A stretch of DNA of 13,761 bases from Paludibacter sp. Its GTDB lineage: Bacteria; Bacteroidota; Bacteroidia; Bacteroidales; Paludibacteraceae. The notes under the pieces are model-generated. The model did not search any database. It was not told the DNA's origin and worked only from the letters and a program-made list of their open reading frames with translations. This document shows positions 1 through 7,005 of the stretch, piece by piece (the first letter of the stretch is position 1; every line of letters begins with the position of its first letter). The DNA is taken from positions 1 through 13,761 of the forward strand of contig JAITXR010000102.1 in the NCBI GenBank assembly GCA_031284665.1. The letters are read 5' to 3'. The position numbers were made by a program, and so were the translations under genes.

Positions 1-1
1 T

Positions 2-55
2 AAATGGTATGATGCCGGCTTAAAAGTGCGAAAAATATACGAAAACGTGATGTGA
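2..55 (+). CDS. Possible 3' end of an upstream gene (partial)
   Basis: Frame 2 is open from the window edge to a TGA at 53-55 and would encode a 17-residue tail, KWYDAGLKVRKIYENVM. The composition looks protein-like, and the following DNA (56-360) is clearly non-coding, so this could be the C-terminus of the preceding gene. The stretch is too short to assign a family, and a 17-codon open frame at a sequence edge can occur by chance. Confidence 0.25.
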   Translation, partial: KWYDAGLKVRKIYENVM

Positions 56-124
56 GAATGTGCAAATATGACAATAAACAATGTGCCAAAGTGCAAATTA
101 AAAAATGAAGAAATGAAGAAATTA
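48..124. repeat. Degenerate short tandem repeats in the leader of unit 1
   Basis: The stretch is built from loosely repeated 7-9 bp units of the type AATGTGCAA / AAAGTGCAA. It ends in two exact copies of AAATGAAG (103-110 and 111-118) followed by a partial third copy. Apart from this repeat, bases 56-197 contain no convincing ORF, RNA gene or hairpin on either strand. The repeat probably arose by slippage. Nothing links it to expression of the downstream gene. Confidence 0.4.
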
Positions 125-197
125 ATGGGAAATGCAGAACAGTAAGATTTTCAAATTTTCAATTCTACATTGCTCTGCTAAATAATATTTTTTGCCA

Positions 198-221
198 AAA
201 ATATGTTTAATAACATATTTT
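198..221. promoter_or_regulatory. Palindrome upstream of promoter 1, candidate operator
   Basis: AAAATATG (198-205) and CATATTTT (214-221) are exact reverse complements separated by 8 bp. The inner TT/AA pair extends the arms to 10 bp around a 4-bp centre. The dyad centre (209.5) lies 41.5 bp upstream of the first base of the TAnnTTTG box. That is about 55 bp upstream of the expected transcription start, a typical place for an activator. The same half-site, 8-bp gap and distance recur at 6868-6891 in front of unit 2. The half-site spacing does not fit the CRP layout (TGTGA-N6-TCACA). The regulator is unknown. Confidence 0.55.
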
Positions 222-224
222 GTT

Positions 225-258
225 TTTGGATAAAATATGATTTTTTATTATACATTTG
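225..258 (+). promoter_or_regulatory. Bacteroidota-type promoter of unit 1
   Basis: TACATTTG at 251-258 matches the TAnnTTTG -7 element read by the primary sigma factor of Bacteroidota. TTTG at 225-228 fits the -33 element, with 22 bp between the two, near the long end of the usual range. Transcription should start a few bases after 258, giving a leader of roughly 95 nt before the ATG at 361. Confidence 0.65.
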
Positions 259-270
259 CATACTTTTTTT

Positions 271-290
271 CAGCATAGTACAGCATAATA
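271..290 (+). repeat. Tandem 10-bp repeat at the start of transcript 1
   Basis: CAGCATAGTA and CAGCATAATA lie head to tail and differ at one base. They start 12 bp downstream of the -7 box, so they fall at the beginning of the transcript. A near-identical pair (CAGCACAGTT, CAGCACAGTC) occupies the matching position in front of unit 2. The 10-bp period puts both copies on one face of the helix, which suits a repressor or a dimeric regulator. A role in the RNA leader is equally possible. Confidence 0.55.
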
Positions 291-360
291 ATTAATGAGA
301 CTGAAAAGACTAATTCCATACAATTATTTTGTTAATTTTGAAAACAATATTTTATAAAAA

Positions 361-3300
361 ATGAGACATTTAATACAAGTAAAAACGTTGCGTATTATCG
401 CAATTTGTGCAATTTGCCTTTTGAACATCAGTGTTTATGCACAGACTTCTGTATCAGGTAAAGTAACAGACATTTCCGGCGAGCCGCTAATTGGTGCAAC
501 CGTAACGGCAAAAGGAAGTAAAAATGCTACTATTACAAACACAGATGGCAACTACAGTTTACAAGTACCAACAGGCATAAACGTATTAACTTTTTCGTAT
601 CTTGGTTACACAACGCAAGATGTTAATATTCAAGGCAAGCAAATTGTTAACGTACAACTACGCGAAGAAAACAATTCGTTGAACGATGTTGTAGTTATAG
701 GTTATGGCGTAGCAAAGAAAAGAGACCTTACCGGCGCAGTGGCAAGCATAAAATCCGAGCAAATACTCACAATGCCTGTTACGCAAGCTGCCGAAGCCTT
801 ACAAGGACGAGTAGCAGGACTTGATGTTACACGTGGCAATGGCGATGCAGGGCAAGGCGTAACTATCCGTCTGCGTGGAAACCGTTCCGTATCTACGGAA
901 AAAGATCAACTTGCAAATTATAACGAGCCACTTACTATTGTTGACGGTATGCAAGGCGTTTCACTCAAAGATATTCCAACTTCGGATATTGTTTCAATGG
1001 ATGTGCTGAAAGATGCCGCCTCTACTGCTATATATGGTGCACGTGGCGCAAACGGCGTTATTATTGTTACCACCAAATCGGGGCAGGTCGGTCGTCCGCG
1101 TGTCAGCCTAAATTCGTATTACGGAGTGTCGAACGTGGCAAGTTACGGTGAATATATGAGCACAGAGCAATATGTAGCATATCGGCTCGAACGACAAAGA
1201 GGAACTACTGCGGCAGCCGGCAATAATTGGTTGGGAATACCCAAAACAGCAGAAGATATTTTTTCGGCTGACCAAATGGCAAAAATCAATGCCGGAAATA
1301 ATACATATTGGCCCGGAATAGCATTGCATCAAGGCTATCAGCAAGAACACAATTTTAATTTAAATGCCGGAAACGATTTAACAAAAATCTATCTGTCGGG
1401 AAGTTTTTACGACGAACAGGGACTATTGGCACGCGACCATTACCAACGTTTTACAGGTCGATTGAATGTTGACCAAAAAGTATATAGTTGGCTTGATATT
1501 GGAATGCGGATGCAAATGGCATACAGCAACAACGACAAACGTTCCGACCCTTTAAACGTAGCCAGAAGAATTGCTCCATACGAAACTCCATACGAAGATG
1601 GTGTGTTGGTGTTAAATCCCGGTAACATTGGCAACAACGCCAATCCGTTGCTTGACGAAAATCCCGATAATTGGCAAAATAATATTTATGGAACGCGCTT
1701 TTCAGGAGCCGTTTACGTGGAAATAAAACCATTAAAAGGGCTTTCACTGCGTTCAAATCTGGGCGTTTCTGCCGACAATTCCGTCAACGGTATGTATTAC
1801 AGCGCAACATCCGTGAAAGCAATGACCAGTAGCGACCATAAAAATGGCGGTGCATCTAAATCGCAAAGCGACTATCGGCGTTTTGCTTGGGAAAACATTC
1901 TGACTTACAATAAGACATTTGCCGACATACACAACCTTACTCTTACCGGAGTGCAATCGATGGAAAAATCAATTAATACGGAAATGACTTTCGGCGATGC
2001 CAATCCTCCTGAATTTCCAACCCTACTGTGGTACGCAAAACTTACTAACACCAATGGTTTGACTGGCAATTACAAAGAACGTGAATATCTTTCGTTTGCC
2101 GGACGTGTAGGTTATGTTTTGTTGGATAAATACATTTTCAATGCATCTGTCCGCTACGACGCATCGAGCAAGGTAAACGGAAACTGGGCTGCATTTCCAT
2201 CAGCAGGTGCTGCTTGGAGAATAAGCGACGAAGAATTTGTCAAAAATATTATATCAAGCGATTATCTTAGCAACTTGAAAATAAGGGGAAGTTGGGGTAT
2301 CTCAGGAAACGACAATTCCAGTGACTATGTTTCGCAAACCACACTGTTGCCACAAACAGGTTTTACATGGAACGGCAGTTCAGCAGCAACCGTTTATGCG
2401 CTTGGCACAAAAATTGGAAACAAAGACCTTACATGGGAAAGAACATCTACTTATGATTTTGGCGTTGATTTAGGAGTGTTTGATAACAGAGTAAATATAA
2501 CTTTCGATTACTACAACTCTAAAACTACCGGACTTATATCTTTAATGCAATTGCCATCAACAGCCGGTGCTTCCGAAACCTATAGAAATTTTGGTGAAGT
2601 GGGTAATAATGGATACGAAATTTTGCTCGAGACCCGTAACATAGCCAACAAAAAATTTCAATGGAACACCACTTTTACATTTGCTTCAAACAAAGAAAAA
2701 ATTCTATCGCTGCCCAACGGTACAGACGTAATTAATCAATACTCGCGCAATTGCCTTATTATAGGCTCGCCGGTAGAAGTTGCTTACGGATATATTATTG
2801 ATGGAGTATGGCAAATAGACGAAGCCGACAAGGCAGCCATTTATGGTGCAAAACCCGGTGATATTAAATTTCGCGACATAGCAGGTGGAGCCAACGGCGA
2901 GCCCGATAATAAAATTACGGCAGCATCCGACCGCGTAGTGCTTGGGAAAATGGCACCTGATTTTTACGGCAGTATGAGCAACGATTTGTATTGGAAGGGA
3001 TTCGACCTTAATATTTTTGCCACTTTCCGCGTCAATTACTGGTATTCGTCAGATTTTATTACAAAATACGACCCTAACAGCGAGAACAATGCTCCGTTTG
3101 TAAATTATTGGACACCAGAAAATCCGTCAGGCACTTTCTCGCGTCCGGGCTCATCTTACGTCAAAAATGATAATGTAATGGCTCACACAATGACCCTGCT
3201 CGAAAATTCGTTTTTGAAAATTAGAAATATCACTTTGGGTTATACTTTGCCTGCATCTGTAACAAAAAAAATTCAAATCAACAGGCTGCGTGTTTGGGCT

Positions 3301-3435
3301 TCGGCGAAAAATATGTTTATCTGGCAACGCGACCCTGCCGGTTTTGACCCCGAAAACGTCAACAATCTGGGAGAACTAATGACCGACCATCCTCTGAACA
3401 GATTAGTTACATTTGGAGTAAACATCGATTTCTAA
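361..3435 (+). CDS. SusC/RagA-type TonB-dependent outer-membrane transporter
   Basis: This 1024-residue protein should form the outer-membrane barrel that imports a ligand captured by the SusD partner, powered by TonB. A signal peptide ends near residue 27 (SVYA|Q). A carboxypeptidase-regulatory-like beta-sandwich follows (about 30-102), then a TonB box DVVVIGYG (109-116), a plug domain (about 120-240, with LKDAASTAIYGARGANGV at 216-233) and a long TonB-dependent barrel ending in the aromatic VTFGVNIDF. The length is usual for the family. There is no STN domain, which argues against control by an anti-sigma/ECF sigma pair. The ATG at 361 directly precedes the signal peptide and lies about 95 nt after the promoter start. 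The susD-like gene follows after 40 bp, the normal arrangement for a co-transcribed pair. The family is certain; the ligand (glycan or peptide) cannot be read from the sequence. Confidence 0.95.
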   Translation: MRHLIQVKTLRIIAICAICLLNISVYAQTSVSGKVTDISGEPLIGATVTAKGSKNATITNTDGNYSLQVPTGINVLTFSYLGYTTQDVNIQGKQIVNVQLREENNSLNDVVVIGYGVAKKRDLTGAVASIKSEQILTMPVTQAAEALQGRVAGLDVTRGNGDAGQGVTIRLRGNRSVSTEKDQLANYNEPLTIVDGMQGVSLKDIPTSDIVSMDVLKDAASTAIYGARGANGVIIVTTKSGQVGRPRVSLNSYYGVSNVASYGEYMSTEQYVAYRLERQRGTTAAAGNNWLGIPKTAEDIFSADQMAKINAGNNTYWPGIALHQGYQQEHNFNLNAGNDLTKIYLSGSFYDEQGLLARDHYQRFTGRLNVDQKVYSWLDIGMRMQMAYSNNDKRSDPLNVARRIAPYETPYEDGVLVLNPGNIGNNANPLLDENPDNWQNNIYGTRFSGAVYVEIKPLKGLSLRSNLGVSADNSVNGMYYSATSVKAMTSSDHKNGGASKSQSDYRRFAWENILTYNKTFADIHNLTLTGVQSMEKSINTEMTFGDANPPEFPTLLWYAKLTNTNGLTGNYKEREYLSFAGRVGYVLLDKYIFNASVRYDASSKVNGNWAAFPSAGAAWRISDEEFVKNIISSDYLSNLKIRGSWGISGNDNSSDYVSQTTLLPQTGFTWNGSSAATVYALGTKIGNKDLTWERTSTYDFGVDLGVFDNRVNITFDYYNSKTTGLISLMQLPSTAGASETYRNFGEVGNNGYEILLETRNIANKKFQWNTTFTFASNKEKILSLPNGTDVINQYSRNCLIIGSPVEVAYGYIIDGVWQIDEADKAAIYGAKPGDIKFRDIAGGANGEPDNKITAASDRVVLGKMAPDFYGSMSNDLYWKGFDLNIFATFRVNYWYSSDFITKYDPNSENNAPFVNYWTPENPSGTFSRPGSSYVKNDNVMAHTMTLLENSFLKIRNITLGYTLPASVTKKIQINRLRVWASAKNMFIWQRDPAGFDPENVNNLGELMTDHPLNRLVTFGVNIDF

Positions 3436-3475
3436 TTTATCATTTTGGATATTGAAATTATAATTATAAAATAAA

Positions 3476-5185
3476 ATGAAAACAAAACTTATAACAGCAG
3501 CGATTTGTACACTTATGCTTGTATTTACAGCCTGCGAAGATTTTACCTCTCCATACAATCCTACCGGAGTTACCGAAGAAATGCTTTATGCTACCGAAAG
3601 TGGCTTTGAAACAGGCGTAAATGCCTCATATGCATATATTCGCAAACTTTGGGGACTTAAAAAAGGAGAGTACCTTATGGAATTTGGTACAGACTTGTGG
3701 ACTAACGGAAGCAGTTCCGATAACTCCGATATAAATTTGCTTAACTATTCTGGGCTTAGTAGTAGTGATGCGTGGATAGAAGAACATTGGAAAAATCTCT
3801 ATTTTGCAATAAATCAGTGTAATACAATGCTTAAATATACTGCATCTGCAAAAAATCGTACGGCTCGCGAAGCCGAGTTGCGTGTATTGCGCTCATACTA
3901 TTGGTGGTTGCTTACCGAAAGTTTTGGCGACATACATTTTACAACAGAGCCAAGTTCCGGCGCACAATCGGCTGCCAACAAAACAAAGCCCGAAAAAGTT
4001 TATGAACAGATTTTCAAAGATTTGGAATTTGCCGTAACAGGAAACAACTTGCCAACTACTACTAACGATTTAGGAAGAATAACCAAACCTGTAGCCGAAG
4101 CCCTATTAGCGCGAATGTATCTTACTCGCGGACGAAACGCCGAAGCCATTACTTACGCAAAAAATGTAATAAACAATTACGGCTTTGCGCTCGAAGATGT
4201 AAAAAACCTTTGGGATATAAGCAAACAACGCTCAAATAAAGAGGCTGTTTGGACAGTATATCGCCACGCGAACAACACGCTTAATGGTGGAGTTGAATTT
4301 TTGTCGGCAATGTTTACTCCACGCTATTCAACCCTCTCGGTTACCGGAAAAAAATTTGGTTTTACTCAGACAAATTATAACGAAACGGATGGAAAATATC
4401 AGGGAGGACAGATAATGCCAACCTACCGTCTGCTCAACATGTACGACCAGCAAAATGATGCTCGCTTTACTGCGACTTTTAAAAATGCATGGTTGGCTAA
4501 CAGTGCTACGCAAAGTACCTTGTATTATCCAAAGTGGACAGCCGCTGATGCAGCCGCTTATGGCGACCCAAGTTTATTCGATAAATATCGTTTTGCACCG
4601 GGGGACACATCGCTTGTACTTGTATTTAACAATTCTGCAGCAAAGCGTTTTCCTTATGTTCGTTACAACGTTTTTGACGAAAACGACCTTTACGATGCCC
4701 AAACCAAAGCACCAATAGAAAGACGTGTGTATTTCCAACTGCGGAAACATTTTGAGCCGACACAGGTTTCGTCCACCACCGGTGTTCGCGACTATTTTAT
4801 GATTCGCTTGGCTGAAATGTATTTGATAATTGCAGAGGCAGACTTTAAACAAAATGGAGCAAATTGTACCGAAGGACTCAAAGCATTGAACGATTTGCGG
4901 GCAAAACGAGCATTGCCCGGAGCAAATGCAAACTTCACTAATGTTACATCAATTCCGAATATTGACTTTATATTAGATGAACGCGCACGCGAACTTTGCG
5001 GTGAACAGTTGCGCTGGCTTGACCTTAAACGCACAGGCAAATTACTGGAGTATGTGAAAGCATACAATCCCGATGCTGCGGCAAATATTCAGGATTTTCA
5101 TATTGTACGCCCGATACCGGCAGCGCAGTTACTCCAAGTTTCCAACCCTGATGAGTTTAAACAAAATACGGGATACGAAGGATAA
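3476..5185 (+). CDS. SusD/RagB-family surface lipoprotein
   Basis: This 569-residue lipoprotein is the likely ligand-binding lid of the preceding SusC. The signal peptide ends in a lipobox, FTAC, with the lipidated Cys at residue 20. The acidic Glu-Asp right after it resembles the signal that exports lipoproteins to the cell surface in Bacteroidota. Typical SusD features follow. Near the N-terminus is ESGFETGVNASYAYIR. A TPR-like helical part includes ELRVLRSYYWWLLTESFGD. Near the C-terminus are IDFILDERARELCGEQLRW (about 495-515), DLKRTGKL and RPIPAAQLLQVSNPDEFKQN. The length is normal. The 40-bp gap from susC holds no promoter or terminator. A T9SS cargo gene follows after 100 bp with no terminator between, so the three genes probably share one transcript. 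Confidence 0.95.
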   Translation: MKTKLITAAICTLMLVFTACEDFTSPYNPTGVTEEMLYATESGFETGVNASYAYIRKLWGLKKGEYLMEFGTDLWTNGSSSDNSDINLLNYSGLSSSDAWIEEHWKNLYFAINQCNTMLKYTASAKNRTAREAELRVLRSYYWWLLTESFGDIHFTTEPSSGAQSAANKTKPEKVYEQIFKDLEFAVTGNNLPTTTNDLGRITKPVAEALLARMYLTRGRNAEAITYAKNVINNYGFALEDVKNLWDISKQRSNKEAVWTVYRHANNTLNGGVEFLSAMFTPRYSTLSVTGKKFGFTQTNYNETDGKYQGGQIMPTYRLLNMYDQQNDARFTATFKNAWLANSATQSTLYYPKWTAADAAAYGDPSLFDKYRFAPGDTSLVLVFNNSAAKRFPYVRYNVFDENDLYDAQTKAPIERRVYFQLRKHFEPTQVSSTTGVRDYFMIRLAEMYLIIAEADFKQNGANCTEGLKALNDLRAKRALPGANANFTNVTSIPNIDFILDERARELCGEQLRWLDLKRTGKLLEYVKAYNPDAAANIQDFHIVRPIPAAQLLQVSNPDEFKQNTGYEG

Positions 5186-5285
5186 TTACTATGCTGATAG
5201 AAAGAGAAAAAATAATTTTCACTCAACAACAAAATTTTATATTAAAACAAATTACTATTTATTAACAAAACAAACAATTTTTATT

Positions 5286-6512
5286 ATGAAAAAAACTTTA
5301 CTTATTTGCGCAAGCGCATTGTTCGTTTGCAGTTTTTCAGCCAAAGCACAACTTGGCGAAGTGGTAACCGATTCTCTCGGCGAAAAGTACGCCCCAAACC
5401 CAGCCACATGGACTATTGAGCCAAATGCCGATTTTCCGTTGGTAATTAACGAGAATTTCCAGGACTGGACTCTTAATCACGATAAGCCAAATACCAGCAA
5501 CGATGCAACATCAAAAGGACGCGCAGCTGCTACTTCTTACGCAACTTGGAATCAAACAATCAATTTAGTAGGACCTCTTGCAGGTCAAACAGCGGCAATC
5601 AGTTTGATAAAATGTGCAGCCGCTCCTCAAGGTTTGTCCCAAAACAAAATTGAATATACGCGTGGAACTTTCGGTGGCACAAGCAACACAAACTACACAG
5701 CCGGACAAATTGCAGACCCCGAAGATGGTACTCCATTATCTGTCGGATTTCTGGAAGTAAGTCGTTGCAACAGTAATGGAACAGGAAGCGACCTAAGTGT
5801 AGCAGATGCCACACACGGCATTGTTACTTTACCAGCCATTAAAGGCGCATTAGTAGTTCAATATGCTTATTCGAGCATTGGCGGAAGTAAACGTGCGATT
5901 AAATTGGAACGCTCTATCGATGGTGGTAATACATGGGAAATTATTCGCAATCCGTGGAAAAATATTGTACAGTTTGCCGATAGAGATTCTACCAAAGAAG
6001 ATATTACATATCCTTCCGGCAACGAAGATGTTGCAACTACATACAAACCATATAAAAGCGCATACTTTTGTTCAGGAGCAGGTGTGCGTTTGGAAGACTT
6101 TATCGGCGATGGCGAAGAAACGGTTACTTTGCGTTTTACCATTAACGACTGCTGGAAAGATGTAAGCTATCGTGATGCTGCTCTCGCCGGCACTCCTGAC
6201 CATGCAAACGGTCATGCCGAAGTCCAAGATTTTCGTCTTCACGAAATCAGATTAATTGCTACATCAGACGCTACATTAGGTACTACTGGTGTAAATAGTG
6301 CAAAAACAGATGCTTTCGTTGTGCTCCCATTGGCAGAATATATTGCTACAAGCATTACAGCCGACATTCAGCTTTATAATCTTAGTGGAATGTTAATACG
6401 CGAAGCAAAATCGGTTAAACGTCTTGATACTAACAATTTGGCACAAGGTGCATACATTGTTAAAGCAGTTGCCGAAAAAGGTGTTGTTACCAAGAAATTT
6501 ATCGTTCGCTAA
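5286..6512 (+). CDS. T9SS-secreted protein of unknown function with an Asp-box-like motif
   Basis: The protein has 408 residues. The ATG at 5286 is chosen because it starts a clean signal peptide (MKKTLLICAS..., cleavage near AKA|Q at 21/22). The frame is open upstream to 5073, but an earlier start would overlap susD and bury the signal peptide. The C-terminal 70 residues (about 338-408) look like a type A T9SS sorting domain, with IQLYNLSGMLI, LAQGAYIVKA and a terminal basic KKFIVR. The cargo would therefore cross the outer membrane through T9SS and be attached to the surface or released. The middle region (about 50-330) looks like a beta-sandwich. It contains SIDGGNTW (210-217), which matches the Asp-box pattern S-x-D-x-G-x-T-W seen in sialidase-like propellers and some other beta proteins. 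Only one copy is visible, so a propeller is unlikely. No catalytic domain is recognised. As the third gene after susCD, it may be a surface ligand-binding protein (inference). Confidence 0.85.
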   Translation: MKKTLLICASALFVCSFSAKAQLGEVVTDSLGEKYAPNPATWTIEPNADFPLVINENFQDWTLNHDKPNTSNDATSKGRAAATSYATWNQTINLVGPLAGQTAAISLIKCAAAPQGLSQNKIEYTRGTFGGTSNTNYTAGQIADPEDGTPLSVGFLEVSRCNSNGTGSDLSVADATHGIVTLPAIKGALVVQYAYSSIGGSKRAIKLERSIDGGNTWEIIRNPWKNIVQFADRDSTKEDITYPSGNEDVATTYKPYKSAYFCSGAGVRLEDFIGDGEETVTLRFTINDCWKDVSYRDAALAGTPDHANGHAEVQDFRLHEIRLIATSDATLGTTGVNSAKTDAFVVLPLAEYIATSITADIQLYNLSGMLIREAKSVKRLDTNNLAQGAYIVKAVAEKGVVTKKFIVR

Positions 6513-6567
6513 GTTAGTGATGCAAAACGAATAATTTGTAAATCGAATTTGGAATTCATTATTCCTT

Positions 6568-6617
6568 TAATAAATAAACGCAGATTGTAGTATTTTACAA
6601 TCTGCGTTTATTTATTA
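6568..6617. terminator. Long-stem hairpin terminator after unit 1
   Basis: Two perfectly complementary 22-nt arms (6568-6589 and 6596-6617) surround a 6-nt loop. The GC-richer core is ACGCAGATTGTA. The foot of the stem is A-rich on the 5' side and T-rich on the 3' side, so it can act as an intrinsic terminator in either direction. It starts 55 bp after the stop codon at 6512 and closes the susC-susD-cargo transcript, supporting a separate unit 2. Confidence 0.8.
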
Positions 6618-6663
6618 GAATTTATATACAATAAAACATAAATACGTTTTTTTGACTTTCCGG

Positions 6664-6735
6664 ATTGCTTCGGAAAATACCATCGCAATGACGGACTGCG
6701 GTTGTGTCTCACGTCATTGCGAGGCACGAAGCAAT
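6664..6735. repeat. Dispersed palindromic repeat (GTCATTGCGAGG...GAAGCAAT type)
   Basis: The left arm contains ATTGCTTCG (6664-6672) and CGCAATGACG (6684-6693). The right arm contains their reverse complements, CGTCATTGCG (6712-6721) and CGAAGCAAT (6727-6735). The spacer within each arm differs, so the palindrome is imperfect. From general knowledge, sequences of the form CGTCATTGCGAGGN(5)GAAGCAAT occur as dispersed intergenic repeats in many unrelated bacteria, including Bacteroidota. The element sits between the unit 1 terminator and the unit 2 promoter, overlaps no gene and encodes no protein. It resembles a REP or small MITE-like element. No target-site duplication is obvious. Confidence 0.6.
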
Positions 6736-6867
6736 ACAGAAAAAAAAATCAAATTCAAAAATATCGCTTAATTTATACAAACTCTATTTGTCATTGTTTT
6801 AATAAGTTTTTTCAGGCAGTTGCATACTGTTTCTGAAATTTAATTGCGAATTTAAGGTGCATTAATA

Positions 6868-6891
6868 AAAATATGCTGTATAGCATAAAAA
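6868..6891. promoter_or_regulatory. Palindrome upstream of promoter 2, candidate operator
   Basis: AAAATATG (6868-6875), 8 bp, then CATA (6884-6887). The inner CT/AG pair extends the inverted repeat to TATGCT-GTAT-AGCATA. The left half is identical to the site at 198-205, the 8-bp gap is the same, and the dyad centre (6879.5) lies 40.5 bp upstream of the -7 box, against 41.5 bp at promoter 1. The outer right arm (AAAA) does not match the inverted repeat. A further AAAATATG copy overlaps at 6888-6895. The site probably binds the same regulator as the unit 1 site. Confidence 0.5.
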
Positions 6892-6898
6892 TATGTTA

Positions 6899-6927
6899 TT
6901 GTTGATTAAAAAAATAATATATCTTTG
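6899..6927 (+). promoter_or_regulatory. Bacteroidota-type promoter of unit 2
   Basis: TATCTTTG (6920-6927) matches the TAnnTTTG -7 element. TTG at 6899-6901 fits the -33 element at 18 bp spacing; a second TTG at 6902-6904 would leave 15 bp. Transcription would start around 6932-6936, about 70 nt before the ATG at 7006. This rules out a start codon at 6925, which lies inside the -7 box. Confidence 0.7.
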
Positions 6928-6935
6928 CATTGTTT

Positions 6936-6955
6936 CAGCACAGTTCAGCACAGTC
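6936..6955 (+). repeat. Tandem 10-bp repeat at the start of transcript 2
   Basis: CAGCACAGTT and CAGCACAGTC stand head to tail and differ only at the last base. They begin 8 bp after the -7 box. The element matches the tandem repeat at 271-290 except for C/T changes within CAGCAYAGT and the terminal base. It is part of the promoter module shared by the two operons. Confidence 0.55.
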
Positions 6956-7005
6956 AAAATATAAATTATAAATCAATATCGTTAAATCTTTTAAAATTCA
7001 AAAAA

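Noticed and set aside
103..118. CRISPR-like or other structured repeat array
   Set aside because: The units are 8 bp, contiguous and without spacers, so this is simple slippage repeat.
198..221. CRP/FNR-type binding site
   Set aside because: TGT and ACA half-sites are separated by 6 bp rather than the 10 bp of a CRP site, and the TTGAT core of FNR is missing. Only an unnamed operator can be supported.
5073..5285. Upstream extension of the T9SS gene into susD
   Set aside because: It would overlap the SusD C-terminus in another frame and hide a normal signal peptide behind 71 unlikely residues.
5186..5285. Separate promoter or terminator for the first T9SS gene
   Set aside because: No TAnnTTTG box and no hairpin with a T run are present in the 100-bp gap, so read-through from susD is the simpler reading.
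6925..7005. Upstream start for the second T9SS gene
   Set aside because: The ATG at 6925 falls inside the TAnnTTTG promoter box, before the transcription start.
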